A stretch of 64,000 bases of DNA from Rhabdophis nuchalis. Its lineage: Eukaryota; Chordata; Lepidosauria; Squamata; Natricidae. The notes beneath the pieces are model-generated. The model made no database searches. It was given only the letters and a program-made list of their open reading frames with translations, and was not told where the DNA came from. Location of the stretch: contig CM077643.1 in NCBI GenBank assembly GCA_039707465.1, positions 329,223,419 through 329,287,418 of the forward strand. Direction: 5' to 3'. This document shows, piece by piece, positions 21,906 through 33,849 of the stretch (its first letter is position 1; every line of letters begins with the position of its first letter). The position numbers and the translations under genes are program-made.

Positions 21906-23300
21906 TAACCGCAACTGATTAGACGGCAACTCATGGAATGTCCTCTGTATTTTCTCAGTATACTATTCTTTTTGTAATTCCACTCTATTATCGATAGAGT
22001 CCACTCCATATACGATCTCCCTGATACATAAGCTTCTCCTATATCCAATCAATTATATTTAATTGCTTTGCTATATCCAATCAGAAGCTACTTTAATTTA
22101 CATAATTATCTATAGAAAGATTGCATCCTCATCACTTTATATTGCTTCTACTGACTCCAGTAACATAATTAACAATATGAGCTTCAATAAATTCTTGGGA
22201 AATTTATGTGAGAGATTTTTTTTCCTATAGAGTAAACTTTCTAAATCTGGGTAAAATTATGCGTCTTTGAAAAGCAAAGTTTCCCACATCTTATATGAAG
22301 CTGAAATGTTATTATTCTTGTAGTTGCTGCTATTGTGGTCAAACCCATTGCATATGCTTACAAGGCAAAATAATCATGCCTTGATGGCATATGGCTGCAA
22401 TATAATGCTCTAACCATCTGATTTGATACTTATCCCTTTGATACAAGGGAGGAAAAAGAATACAGGATGAGCTGGAGTTTAGATGAAAGCGTCATCATAA
22501 AAACATTGCCTATAAAACTATGGGGCATCTTCCAGCCATGGTTAGAAAAAATATCTATAGATAGATACTAAGAGAGCTGATTTAAAGCAAGAGACCATGT
22601 TATTTCTGTTGTACACAGCAGCCCAACTAAAGGAATCATCTCTTTTTTGCAGTACTGATGTTTTTGATTTGGGGGATTAAATAACTGTACACATGGGAAG
22701 GATGAATAAAGCATAAAAAGATGTTCTCGTCTATTAAAAAATAAACATTGGATTCAGTGCTGCCGCTATTTTTCTTCTGTCTCAAAAATGGCTAATACCA
22801 GAACTAATTTTAAAACACCTATTAAAACATGTTTTAACTTGAAAATATAACTCTATATCTGCAAGAACACTGGTCTGTGTTTGGACTGAAAATCTAGAGT
22901 AAAAAGCTCATACCATTAAAATATGGCTTTAATTCGGATTGTTTTGTTTACTTTTAATGAAATGATGTTAATTTGTAAAGTCTCAAAGGTCTATCCCTGT
23001 TTTGAATTGATATTTAGATTATATTTTAATTATTAATGCCAACCCTAACCACAGTGACACGGAGAGGGACACAAAAAAGTGTGAAGTCCCAGAGCGTGGA
23101 GCATGGAGAAAGAAAGACACAGAAGGTTAATTTAGAATTTGTTTCATTCATTTTCTCCTTTATCTTATCCAAAGTTTTCCATCTTGGGTAATTTATGGAT
23201 TTCCAACACCCAGAATTCCTAACAATCCCTTCGCTAGCTGGGAATTCTGGAGAATTTCCATACCAATAAATGAGAATATTTGTAGTTCAGTGTTGACATG
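21906..23300. other. Unrecognised AT-rich DNA
   Basis: No gene recognised. A short hAT-like scrap, CAGAATTCC ... GGGAATTCTGGAGAA, occurs at about 23211-23256. Confidence 0.45.
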
Positions 23301-23430
23301 AGGGGTCCTTGGTGCTCTCTGAGCTTGCTTGTTTGCTAGTCTAGACTAACACTGATAATGTTACCTAGTTTGGGTAATGAAACGTCTGCAAGAAAACAAA
23401 CAAGCTCAGAGAGCACCAAGGACTCCTCAA
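23301..23430. mobile_element. Foldback element (GGGGTCCTTGGTGCTCTCTG arms)
   Basis: The left arm at 23301-23334 (GGGGTCCTTGGTGCTCTCTG, AGCTTGCTTGTTT) and right arm at 23394-23428 (AACAAGCTCAGAGAGCACCA, AGGACTCCTC) are near-exact reverse complements. They flank a centre with GTTACCTAGTTTGGGTAATG and AAACGTCTGCAAG. No coding. Superfamily not determined. Confidence 0.7.
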
Positions 23431-24121
23431 TCCATACATCCATGCCATTTGGATGTTGTCCGGTTTGAAAACAGTCCTATAACCCAAGAACTGAAAACAA
23501 GGGGATACTAATTTTATGACACAGAAACTATATTGTAGTGGTTTTTTGCTTCTTCTCCATCGCAAGAATTGTTTTGTTTTGTTTTTCTATATGATGACAC
23601 AAGCTTAGACCATGTTTATTTCTATAGTTATAGATATTTACAGAGGCAATTAGCAGGACAGCAAATGATGAAACATCATTGTGCCATTGAGATATAAAAT
23701 ACATTCTTTGTTCCTACGCCGTGATGTCTCTTACACATATGAAAGGGATGGAAACATGTATCAAAATGGCATAATGCTGCTTTCATCATTTTGAGGAAAG
23801 GATTGGATTTATTTATTTTATGTATTAAAATTATATGCTGCATGACTCCCATCGTGTGCATGTCTCTAGCTTGTAAATATTCATAAGGAAAAACTGATGC
23901 TCAATGAAAACTGCAGCTATATCAAAATGATTGCCATTTAAAAAAAAGTTAAGTCCTTCAAATTCAGCATGTTTCATGGCTAGCATTATCTAAGTGAATG
24001 GCTAGCAGGCGGTTGTTAAAACTGAAGAATAATGTGGCCAGAATCCCCTCCAAGATTTCCCCCCTCCTCTAAGCAGACAGGAAAAGGAGGGAAATCAGAC
24101 TATAATATTTCAGCCACATGA
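23431..24121. other. Unrecognised DNA
   Basis: Nothing recognised. Confidence 0.5.
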
Positions 24122-24545
24122 TCAATACAATACAATACAATAGCAGAGTTGGAAGGGACCTTGTAGGTCTTCTAGTCCAACCCCCTGCGTGGCAGGAACC
24201 TTATACCATTTCAGACAAATGGCTATCTAACATCTTTTTAAAGACTTCCAGGGTTGGGGCATTCACAACTTCTGGAGGCAAGCTGTTCCAGAGGTTGATT
24301 GTTCTTACTGTCAGGAAATTTCTCCTTAGTTCTAAGTTGCTTCTCTCCTTGATTAGTTTCCACCCATTGCTTCTTGTCCTGCCCCCAGGTGCCTTGGAGA
24401 ATAGTTTGACTCCCTCTTCTTTGTGGCACCCTCTGAGATATCGGAAGACTGCTATCATGTCTCCCCTGGTCCTTCTCTTCATCAAACTAGACATACCCAG
24501 CTCCTGCAGCCGTTCTTCATATGTTTTAGTCTCCAGTCCCCAAAT
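24122..24545 (-). mobile_element. CR1 LINE 3' end
   Basis: Begins on the plus strand with (AATAC)n tail units and AGCAGAGTTGGAAGGGACCT. The minus strand reads LMKRRTRGDMIAVFRYLRGC, then GWKLIKERSNLELRRNFLT, TINLWNSLPPEVVN and FKKMLDSHLSEMV. The ORF2 tail (24201-24494) is open. Very similar to the copy at 43485, suggesting a recent subfamily. Confidence 0.92.
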
Positions 24546-27199
24546 AGGGTGTATTTTGTTCCAAGGATATTTTTTAAAGAAACACTATGTAAGTCAAGGA
24601 ATAAATATCAATGCTGATGTTGCAAACAATGCAGACTGTCACGTCCCTCCTATCAATGCTATTCTATTAATCTAATATTGTTTTCCTGCTACCACTGTTT
24701 AATGAGTACAATAGCTGATGAAGTGTGCTCAGCTTGGTTCCTGTATTCATCCAACAGAAGGAAGGCAGATAACTCATATACAGAGATGGCTTCAATTCCA
24801 AATCAGACTGCCCAATCTAAACTCAACAATAAACCTCTTAAGTGGATTTCATGCTGAACCACCACTCCTACTGCCATCAATTACTACCTACATTTCACAT
24901 GAACTTCTAAAAAATGCATTACAATGTATTTATTACTAGGAAGGTTGCACATCCATTGTCTGTATGTATGGTTCAGATTATTTTTTTAAAAAAATTGCAC
25001 TATTTTGAAATGTTTAAACATTGGAATGATTAAAATGTTTTAAATATAAATAAAATAAAAAGTTGCTATAAAGTAGGAGTAGATGACTTAATACACTCCA
25101 TTTTTTTTCTTTATTTCGGTTCTTAATTACACAGCCACTCGGGCAAATGGCAAGAGTTGGAATTTGTAGTCCAAAATTGTTGGAATACACCAAGTTGCCT
25201 ATGGCTGATGGCAGATTGTCAATTACAAAAGCATCAGTTATAAACTCCAAAACCTATTGCATGTTGTGAAACAACTTACAGGAAGGTTTGTTCATTCTTT
25301 GTGAGAGACTATCTATGCTTACGCATTTTTCCCATTCCAAAAATATAGATATGTAGAATATACTCCACCAAATAAATAAACAAATGGAGTTATCACTGAA
25401 CTCAAATGGCCATGACCATTATGCAGACAGATTTACACTGTTAATTTTTTTAAAAAACCACAATCACATTAATATCGGAGTTTATGTGTCAGTTTATCCA
25501 CCTTAATTCACTGCAATATTCTCAGGTCAATAAATTTCTTTCAATAAATCATCTTGCCATGGCTCAAGATTAGGTTTATTAGGGGTGTGTGTATGTGTGC
25601 GTTTGTGTATGTGTGTGTGTGTACATGCATATACATACACACAGACACATAACAAAAGTGTTTTTAACCAACCCGATTACAATTACCTAGTTCTTCTTTA
25701 TTGTTAGGGTTAGTAAATATGCTACATTTAGTTAGAGCACTGATGCATAAGAGTAACTGATGTATTGTCCAAACTTAAACGTACTGAAGGAAAGTCAGTA
25801 GTTTTGCTATAATCTGTTATTTAGAACTGCTGTTGAATCAAGATATATAAAATTATTATAAGGCTGCTGAGGATATTTCAAGAGTTTCCTACTGTTGATC
25901 ATTCTGCTGTGATATAAATTACTAAAATTCAATCCATATTTGGGCATGGATACCTATTGTAATTTACTGATATTTATTTTTTCCAGATTCCTTTATTAAA
26001 TAAATAGCGGTATACAATATTGTCAAAATGCAAGGCTTTCACCATTCCAGTTACTGCACCTTTGCCTGTATTTTGGATTACATCACTTGGCACAAGTTCA
26101 GGTACTGTAGCTATATACAAAAGTCAGTGTATTTTGCTACTGTGATTTCTTTCAAGGAACTAACTTGCATGAACAGCACTTTATTGTTCATATATTGCAC
26201 CTAAGGAACACAGGGACTCTCTATTTCACCTTCTTTTGAGCAGTACACAGCATCCCTTTAAGCAAGCCTGCTGCATTATAAAACTTAACCATTTCCTTGC
26301 CTGCTAACATACTGCACATGCAACAAACTTCGCATTAGAGTTAAACTCCCTTTCTTCCTACAAGTACGTATTTAACATCAAAATCAAAATATGCTGTTCC
26401 ATTATTCATACAACTCATTAATGCCATAAACTACATAAGAACATGACAATCCATTGCTCTAAAACCTCTGAACTACAGGAATATTTCCAAGTACCTTAAA
26501 CCCAACATTAAATATTCATTGCTGCCAGCCATAGCTTCAATTATTTCCTGATCCCTAAACCCCTTAGTTAACATTATTCCTGCAGGAATTGACAGGACAA
26601 TCAAATCTACTTTGCACAACCTTACATAGCCATGTAAGAAATATATCTAGAAAAAAATATAGCAAGTCTATAATTCTAAATAAAAACAAATAAAGGATGC
26701 AAATAAAAAGCCAGCTATATCTAAATCATCATAACACTGCAGGATGCATTCAGTTGGAGAAGTGTTCTACAACGTTCCAGAGTTTCCATGACCTCTCAGC
26801 AATTCGATGCCTTCATCAGACCTAGATATGAAAACTGGTTTGCAGCAGACAGTGGTTTAAAAGAGAGAGAGAGATGAAGCATAGAATATGAAAACAGAAA
26901 ACTATTTGCACTTCTGAGAGGACTGAACAATGACCTAACTATTTCGGCATCATACTGGATAAAGTATATTTACACCACATGCAATCTTATATATGTTTAT
27001 TTGGAAGTAAATCCAGGTGGGACATGCTCCCAAATCAACATACATGGGATTGTCATTTAAATGCTTCCCCCAGATACTATGTTTTTAATTCCACTTTTGG
27101 TAGTCTTGGGAGGTAAGTTTAAGTAGGGACGATCTAGGTTGAGGGGTAGTGTTGATATCAAGTTGTTCTTATGCCATGTCGAAGTAAAAAGCTAGTCTC
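24546..27199. other. Unrecognised AT-rich DNA
   Basis: 2.6 kb with no recognised gene or element apart from an irregular (GT)n tract at about 25585-25645. If the exon at 27415-27603 belongs to a long gene, this is its first intron. Confidence 0.45.
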
Positions 27200-27414
27200 A
27201 TCCTGACTGCACGAGCACGTCTATGAGTCCTGGGTGCGAATTCTCCCTCAGCCCAAAACGCCGCAAGTCGCCAAGAAGTTTCCGCTCCGGCTCACAGCTT
27301 TCCCACCTGTAAAATGGGTCGATTAACCCGCCTGGCGGGCTTATCGAAAGAAGGATTTTAAAGGGGACGGCGATCAGCCGAGCGTTTCAGGAGAGAGCAA
27401 GAAAAGTGGCTTAC

Positions 27415-27603
27415 ATGCTCCAATTTGTCTTTCCTTCTCAGCCGGACGCTGGCACTGTAGTCCTGCTGCTTGACGGCGCTGTAGAAGTTGGAGCCCACTC
27501 GGGTCAGGCTGGGCGAGGGTTCCCGGGGTCTGCTCTTCAGCCTCATCTGCTCGAAGCCCTCAGGGCGGGTCGAGGAGGCGAGCCACTCGCTCCTACCTTC
27601 CAT
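27415..27603 (-). CDS. Probable first coding exon of an unidentified host gene
   Basis: 63 codons on the minus strand from ATG at 27603 to a phase-0 splice donor CAT|GTAAGC (intron starts at 27414). The ATG has A at -3 and G at +4, a strong vertebrate start context. The peptide begins MEGRSEWLASSTRPEGFEQM and includes RVGSNFYSAVKQQDYSASV and LRRKDKLEH. It reads as real, non-repetitive protein, unlike the low-complexity open frames around it. The frame is also open upstream as far as 28248, but that stretch is Pro/Ala-rich 5' UTR-like sequence. No signal peptide or membrane segment. I do not recognise the family. Later exons would lie below 27409, but none is recognisable within the window, which implies a long first intron. 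Confidence 0.6.
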
Positions 27604-28385
27604 CTTGACATGACAAGGCAAAGTCCACCGCGGACCCAAAGAAGACACCGGGCGGAGGAGAGCCGCGAGGAAAGGCGGCGAGCGCAGGGCTGGGTTTAAG
27701 AACAAAGCGCCGACGACGACGGAGCGCGCGCGGTGGTGGTGTGGGAGGGGGTGGGGGACACCCGACGGAGGCAAACGACAGGCAGGCTCGAGGGAAACGG
27801 GCGTACCCAAGTGCCAGGTGGAGAAAACGAGCCTGAGGGGAGCCTCAGCTGGGGCAGGAGCCTCTGGCCCCTGCCGAGCTGCAGCTCGCTGCCAGCGCAG
27901 CCCTAACCAGCTCTTTGCGGCACTGGCTGCTGACAGAGGCTCCAGCGAATGAGGGGAAATCCAAGAGCGGCCACACACATTCTCGGGCGGGCAGGGAAGA
28001 AAGGAGGGAGGGGCCGAGGCGGGAAGGGAGGGAGGGGCGCAGGCAGCGGCGGCCGCGGGGAGCTGAGGGGCGCGCGCCCCCTCCCATCCCACGGATTCCA
28101 CCAGCCCGCAGGTTGGTGCAGTGGCGGCGGGGCGGCGTCCTTCGCGTCCGTCCCGCGCCTCCGCTTCTTGCTTCGCGGCTGAGGGGAAAACTTCTGCCGC
28201 CGCCGCCGCCGCCATTCGAACCGGCCGAGCATCTCGGCGGTCAGACATGCCCTTTCGTGGCTCGTGCTCGAGCGGGAGGACAGGAGAAGGGGCAGCCGGA
28301 TGTCATTTCGACGAGGTTGGGGCTCGCCACCAGCCGTCGACGGCTCAAGCATCAACTGGTCTTCATCAAAAGTTGCCAACGCTTG

Positions 28386-28412
28386 TATATCACACACACA
28401 CACACACACACC
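28386..28412. repeat. (CA)n microsatellite inside the CpG island
   Basis: ACAC tandem run of about 13 units in the presumed 5' flank of the minus-strand gene. Confidence 0.9.
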
Positions 28413-28551
28413 ACTCGGACCCTGAGCGAAAAGTTGAGCAGTGGGGAGCTGGACCGTCACCCGCCGCAGTTGGCCAGCGTAGCCCCGGGAAGATATGGAG
28501 GCAGAGCGAATAGCGGTTGAAATCGAACGGGACTTTATTAAGTGTGGCGGC

Positions 28552-28584
28552 TCACTTGGCAATCGTCTCCTCCAATTCTTGAAT
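28552..28584 (-). CDS. Candidate terminal micro-exon (…IQELEETIAK stop)
   Basis: On the minus strand a good acceptor, TTTTCTTGCAG, ends at 28585. It is followed by ten codons, IQELEETIAK, and TGA at 28552-28554. A polyadenylation signal AATAAA lies at 28534-28539, only 12 bases after the stop. Spliced to the candidate exon at 28731-28752, the frame continues as PFKDSLK|IQELEETIAK, a plausible helical C-terminus. Very short 3' UTRs occur in some housekeeping genes. The exon is small, the upstream exon is only 22 nt, and no gene is recognised, so this may be chance. Confidence 0.3.
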   Translation of the reverse strand: MQELEETIAK

Positions 28585-28730
28585 CTGCAAGAAAACTCAA
28601 CCGGGCAGGAAATATGCCAATTCCACTCCCCCCCCCCCTTCCTGACTTTACTGTCTCTGTTTCAAGTCACTACCTTCACTGGAATTCTCTGGAAGATCAT
28701 AAAAGATAAAAGCTAACGGATGGTGCTTAC

Positions 28731-28752
28731 CTTGAGGCTGTCCTTGAACGGT
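28731..28752 (-). CDS. Candidate 22-nt micro-exon
   Basis: On the minus strand a pyrimidine tract (long C run) and CTGAG acceptor precede 22 nt ending in the donor CAAG|GTAAGC at 28730. The frame is compatible with the terminal exon at 28552-28584, and the intron would be about 146 bp. A stop codon just upstream (TAA) means any coding must start at this acceptor. Nothing further upstream is identified. Confidence 0.25.
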
Positions 28753-29124
28753 CTCAGTTAAGAGGGGGGGGGGGAGGAATACTGTAATGTTGTAATAGAT
28801 TTAAGGATCATTTAATCCTAACTCGTGGTCTGGAGATGACAGCAGTGTGGCCTTGCTTTTGCTGTAGTTAGGGGCTCATCAACAGCATTGTGTGATCATA
28901 GATTTGCCTTGAGATGTCAATAATAGACCCCTTTGCCTTGACAACCTCTACTCTGATGTAAGATGCTGCAGAGGTTGGCTTGTCCCTCCTTACTGAGGGC
29001 ATCATCTCCATCCACCCCAAGAAAAGATGTGATCAAAGTGTTGCTGTCCCGGTGGCTGGAGGGCTGAATTTGGATGGGGTGAAGCCAATTTAGGCTTCAT
29101 AAGATAGACTGGTTATAGATTTAG
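28753..29124. other. Unrecognised DNA
   Basis: Contains poly-G at 28765-28777 and text that may be decayed LINE ORF sequence (GGTGGCTGGAGGGCTGAATT). Not assignable. Confidence 0.4.
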
Positions 29125-29465
29125 AAACCAGAAGAACAGAATTGGAAGGAACCTTGGAGGTTCTAGTCCAACTCCTTGCTCAATCAGGAGATCCTATACT
29201 GTTCAAGACAAGTGGCTGTCCAATCTCTTCTTAAAAATACTGAATGATGGACTACCCACAACTTCTGAAGGCAAGCATTTCCACTGATTAACTGTCAGGA
29301 AATGTGTCCTTTGGTTCTCTCCTTGATTAGTTTCCATCCATTGTTTCCTGATATGCCTTCAGGTGCTTGGGAGAATAGATTGATCCCTTCTTCTTTGTGG
29401 CAGCCCCTTAGATATTGGAACACTGTATCATCCCTGGCCCTTTTTATTAAACTAAATCAAACCAA
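29125..29465 (-). mobile_element. CR1 LINE 3' end, diverged
   Basis: CAGAATTGGAAGGAACCTTG, GTTCTAGTCCAACTCCTTGC, AATCTCTTCTTAAAAA and CTCCTTGATTAGTTTCCATC are the usual reverse-strand CR1 words, with several small gaps. Frame broken. Confidence 0.85.
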
Positions 29466-29554
29466 TTGATTCTGGAGGAAGGAAGGAGTTGCAATATCCA
29501 GGTTGATCAGGTTCTCCCTCTGCAAGTTTCCTGGTCTAGGAAGAATAGGTTGAG

Positions 29555-29705
29555 ACCTCTGCATAACTTTCTCTTGCAAGCCAATTGTGGCCACACATGC
29601 TCTTATGGCATTAATTTGACTACTACAATGAACTGTACATGGGGCTGCCCTTCAAAAGGATTTCAGAGTTGTAGATGGCTGAAAATGAAGGTGGTTATAT
29701 AATAA
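29555..29705 (+). mobile_element. L2-group LINE scrap
   Basis: Reads LTTTMNCTWGCPSKGF in one frame and, with shifts, a segment like DYYNELYMGLPFKR, parallel to the family LDYCNALYVGLPL. Short and decayed. Confidence 0.5.
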
Positions 29706-29959
29706 TTGCACAACTTAGTTTGCCCATGTGACACCTATTTGGGGACTTCCCTAGGTTTTTGGGTGAATAAAAATATTTAATTCTTTGCCACCCCAAATTC
29801 AAGGAACAAGAAGTATATTTTGGGAGGTTTGAGCTAATCTCTTCCTTCTCCTCACTATAGAGATTTGTTCCCCAGAAGTCACCATAGATTTGTCAAGAAA
29901 TTTTGCCAGATTTTTTTTAATTGAGTAACTTATTTAGTAGATTGTGAAAATGCTATAAA

Positions 29960-31056
29960 CACACAATACTTTGATTTCAACAAAGTGTTTGACAAAGTAC
30001 CTCATGACATGCTGATTAGTTTAAGTGTAAGCGTGACAATTAAATGACCATAGAGTGTGCTTGGAAGTTGAATTGGGTTTTCAAGGCTTGTCCAAAAATT
30101 TCAGATCTCTAACTAGCTAACAGCAGAAATTTCAAAGTCTCAATGAGGATAAGTTATTTCTTTGCAGAGAATAAATGTTATATGTACACAAAATATCTAT
30201 CTATTGCAGAATTCAGGAATCAAACTCAGCACACAGATAATACATGAGTCCTGAACATTTTCCATCAGTGGATTTTTCTCTTCCATATGTCATTAAAGAT
30301 TTGGAAATGTAAGTGGAAATAAAGCTTGTCAAATTTGCTAATGACACATAAACTGGATGTGATAGATAATAATCTAGAAGATAAAAATCAAAATGATATT
30401 GAGAGGCTGAAGAAATAGATGGAACTAACTATTGGAATGCAATTAAACAGGAAAGTACAACATTTTTTATCAAATGCTTGTCCTCTTGCCTTCTCATGTA
30501 TCTGTAGAATGGAGAATAACTCACTTGGTATTAGCACTTGCAAAAATAGTATATTAGGAATACTGTAGTAGCTTATTTGCAAGCTGAATATGGGCCACCA
30601 ATGTGATGTGAAAAGAAGGAAAATATAATTTCAGGCTTCATCAACATAAGCATAATTTCCAAACCATGAGCAAATTACAGTACATTTAACCATGAACCTT
30701 AAAGATGACTAAGTGATGATGGATGGAGGGATGGACGGATGGACGGATAGACAGACAGACAGAAATCTTCATATTCCCAAAAGAACATTATACAGACAAT
30801 CAAGACCAATTCTCTCTTGTTCAAGAGTACAGGACACAGAATAATAGGTTCAAGTTATGTGAAATCACATTCCAACTGAATGCTAGAATAGGAATTCTTA
30901 AGAGAAATTTGAGAATTGAATTACTTACACAGAGAGGGAGCAACCTCAGTTTCATTGGATGTGTTCAAATGAAGGCACCTTTCTCAGGTATTTTAATTTG
31001 GATTCTTGCATTGCTTGTTAGACTAAATGGCCCCTTCCACCTCTATGATTCCAACA
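29960..31056 (+). mobile_element. Old CR1-type LINE, ORF2 to 3' end
   Basis: Despite stops, the words run in CR1 order. FDFNKVFDKVPHDML at 29970-30015 is reverse-transcriptase motif A, usually DFSKAFDKVPHD. Next is VKFANDT near 30330-30350, where the FADDT box should be. A segment like ISGFINISIIS follows near 30630, then the 3' UTR AGACTAAATGGCCCCTTCCA, CCTCTATGATTCCAA. A GATG/GACG microsatellite has grown within it at 30717-30765. No usable frame remains. Confidence 0.7.
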
Positions 31057-33713
31057 AAGAAACACACACACACACACTGTGGGGAAGAAGAAATATGTTT
31101 TTATGTAATTTTGTATTAATATAATTCTGAAATGGTATATGTGGAATCGTTTCACTATAAATGTAGTAGTCTCAGGTTTGAACACTGCTGCCCTGAGAAT
31201 AATGTCCTAAGAATTTATTAGGAAAACATCATTTGATTAGGGACTTACAGGATAGGAATTGGTGATCATGACAGCAAATCCTGTATTGTGCTGACAGAAG
31301 GAATGGTTGCTCTTTAGCTCAATAATGGGGAAATAGACTAATATAGCTATCTTTTGGGGGGATGAACCTTGCTTTGGAATAGACATATTAAGACAAATTC
31401 TTAATCGGGAAATTTTCCATTGGCCTGAAATAGATCTAGGTTTGTGGGACTTATGTACATGTAAACCCAACATGAGACTTGATTCCATGAAAAAGCAAAT
31501 TTTCAGAAGAGTGCAGACAGATCATCTTGCAGTGATGGAAGGGGGCTGAGATACCAGAATCTGATGGAAGAATCCTGCTCAGGTGTGTTTTTAAGCAAAG
31601 TACTAATTTCTAATAATTGCTGCTATTATATTTTTAATGAAAGCTAATATTGACAGGTGACTCATATACCCCATGGTCAATCTCAACCTTGCCTAATAGG
31701 CTTCTTATGTCTGAGCTGCAGGGAGTCTATAACAATACCTTCTCCAGAAACAGAATACCCGTTGCTTCTACTTCTGCCTTATTTCTCATGAGATTTGCAA
31801 CAGCATTTGCTTCAAGTTAGGCTATCATTTCACTTCCCTTCATCTGATTTTTTCGTTCATCTGGGAGTTCCAATTATTAGGAACATGATGAAATTTTGTT
31901 AGTATTCCCTTTTGACAGGCTGTTTCTATAGTGAGCCCCTGCCAGCGGCCTATCTGCCCCAAGAGACTCTATTGTTGCCAAGGTGAAGAACAGAATGCCA
32001 ACAATGGCCAGAAGGGTTATGCAGAAATGTGAAACAGTAGCAGAAAGGTTGGCTGAACAGTAGTTCACAAAACAAAATGAGTTTATTTGAGAATATATGG
32101 CACATAAATTCTCACAGAAACTGTCCCCATTTTTATATTCAATTTTTCAAAAGAAGTACAATCATACAAAAAGAGCCTTTGCATCCTGCAGGAAGATGAG
32201 CTGAAGAAAGAAATTGCACTATGTGTTATACAGAATGCTGATGACTTGATCTGAAAATTTATTCCCTATTGAATTTACCAAAAAATCGTATTAGATTTTG
32301 AAGGCTAACATCAAAACCATGAAGAATGGACTTTCTTATGCATTTTAATGTATAAGAACTGCTAATTAAACATTTCAACTTACATTGTTTTAATATTCTG
32401 TCTCATCTTGAAGACCAAGGGTAATACTAATTTTAAAAATAAAAATGTATATGTATATATGTGTACGTGTATATGTATATAAACCGGTGAGCACCAATGT
32501 AACTAAAACACAGTTACCACATTTGCATCTGTGATTTTGAAAAGATCTTGAGTATATACCAAATACATATATAGAAGATGAAGGAAAAGACTGTCATTTC
32601 AGTTAGGAAGTGTATCATAGAAATATAGCAAAGAAAACTGTATGAACCACATAATTATTCAGAAGTAAAGCAAAGTACTGTATTGATTAAAAATTTTAAA
32701 AAATTACTTTCACAAATAAGGAGATATCTATACCTCAGACAAAAAGACAGAAGTAAAAGATGAGGACAAGAAAAATGGACTTACTTTTAAAAAATGAGCT
32801 CAAGACTCCTAAATATGAAAAAGCCTTTGAAGAGTTAAAAGTTAAAATGGTCCAATTTCAATTTTCCATTTATTTTGATGTTGATCAATCTAATGAGGAT
32901 TTGTGCGAGAGTTTGAAGAAGATATGTAACATTTACATTTTTGTCTTTCAAAAAAGTTTTTTCCTAGGGAAAGATTCTACAGCACGAAAAAGAAAGATGC
33001 TTGCACTGTGAATTGGGAAGTGGGAAGCTTCAAAGTTTACTTATAGGGTCATGAAGTCACTGGATAACCAACTACCACCTATCAGTTGGGTTACAAAAAA
33101 TGAAAGGCACCCACAGAAGGCTTACCCGCAAGTATCTTACCATTCACCCATATATCTTTGTAGTCCAGCATCAATCAGGGAAACAGCACCAAGTTGCTGG
33201 TTTTCTCTCTAGATAATTGAATTGACCCAGATATTGCAATCTGCAAGACAGATTAATGAAGCCAGTAGAAGGAATGGAGAAGATTAAAGGGGAAGAGTGA
33301 CAATAGGTAGCAGCTAAAAGCTGACTGACATCCTGTCATGAGTTTGCAAAGGTACATATTGCTGATAACATAGGCTGGGAGCAGAAGAGATAACCTACTT
33401 TTCTCAAAGACTATTGAGCTAGGGAGCTATTGTGCTGTTCAGAGGGAGGAGATTGCTGGGAGAACTGAAGAGAGAGGTTGAGGAGAAAGAAGAAGGATAA
33501 TGACCCAAAAGTGACTCTAGGTCTTGTTGGCTAATAAAGCCTTCTTAATCCCAATGCAGACTGAGGCAAGATTCCTGAAGCAGAGCTGGGTGGGATCCAA
33601 AAGCCACCAAATAAAGGTGTTGGTATTTTATGTGTAGAATTATTTCATACAATATCTTCATAATCATTTACAAGTTTGCATCAACTAGTGCAAGCTTTTG
33701 CAAGATAAGACCT
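31057..33713. other. Unrecognised DNA
   Basis: No confident gene or repeat. (AC)n at 31061-31077 and a TA/GTA-rich tract at 32440-32480. The open frame at 32760-33011 (83 codons, Lys-rich) and the minus frame at 31877-32068 have no recognised motif. Confidence 0.45.
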
Positions 33714-33789
33714 TCCCTCCTTCCTTCCTTCCTTCCTTCCTTCCTTCCTTCCTTCCTTCCTTCCTTCCTTCCTTCCTTCCTTCTTTCCT
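33714..33789. repeat. (CTTC)n microsatellite, about 18 units
   Basis: Nearly pure CCTT tandem array for about 75 bp, followed by a poly-C run. Confidence 0.95.
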
Positions 33790-33849
33790 CTGTCCCCCCC
33801 CCCTTCCATTTTAATTTGCTTTTCCAATAGGATCTTCCAAAAAGTTTCA

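Larger units (their letters stand above)
27200..28520. promoter_or_regulatory. CpG island, probable promoter of a host gene
   Basis: The composition changes sharply here: G/C becomes dominant and CpG is frequent (GGCGGCGGGGCGGCGTCC, GCGCGCGCGGTGG, CGCCGCCGCCGCCGCC), in contrast to AT-rich flanks. Vertebrate CpG islands usually mark promoters. GC boxes such as GGGCGG are visible. No TATA box is convincing. The direction is taken as minus because of the exon at 27415-27603; a bidirectional promoter is possible. Confidence 0.75.

Noticed and set aside
27604..28248. Long minus-strand open frame extending the 27415-27603 exon upstream
   Set aside because: Ala/Pro/Arg-rich translation of CpG-island 5' flank, also open in several other frames; the internal ATG at 27603 has the better start context.
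27915..28520. 201-codon plus-strand frame across the CpG island
   Set aside because: Stop-poor because of GC content; Arg/Gly/Pro low complexity, crosses a CA microsatellite.
28495..28716. Plus-strand frame beginning MEAERIAVEIERDF
   Set aside because: Start context is acceptable, but the frame runs through a poly-C tract and has no plausible splice donor; the minus strand offers coherent splice signals over the same bases.
32760..33011. 83-codon Lys-rich plus-strand frame
   Set aside because: Looks somewhat protein-like, but no homologous motif, no splice or start support and no flanking gene signals; left as unassigned.
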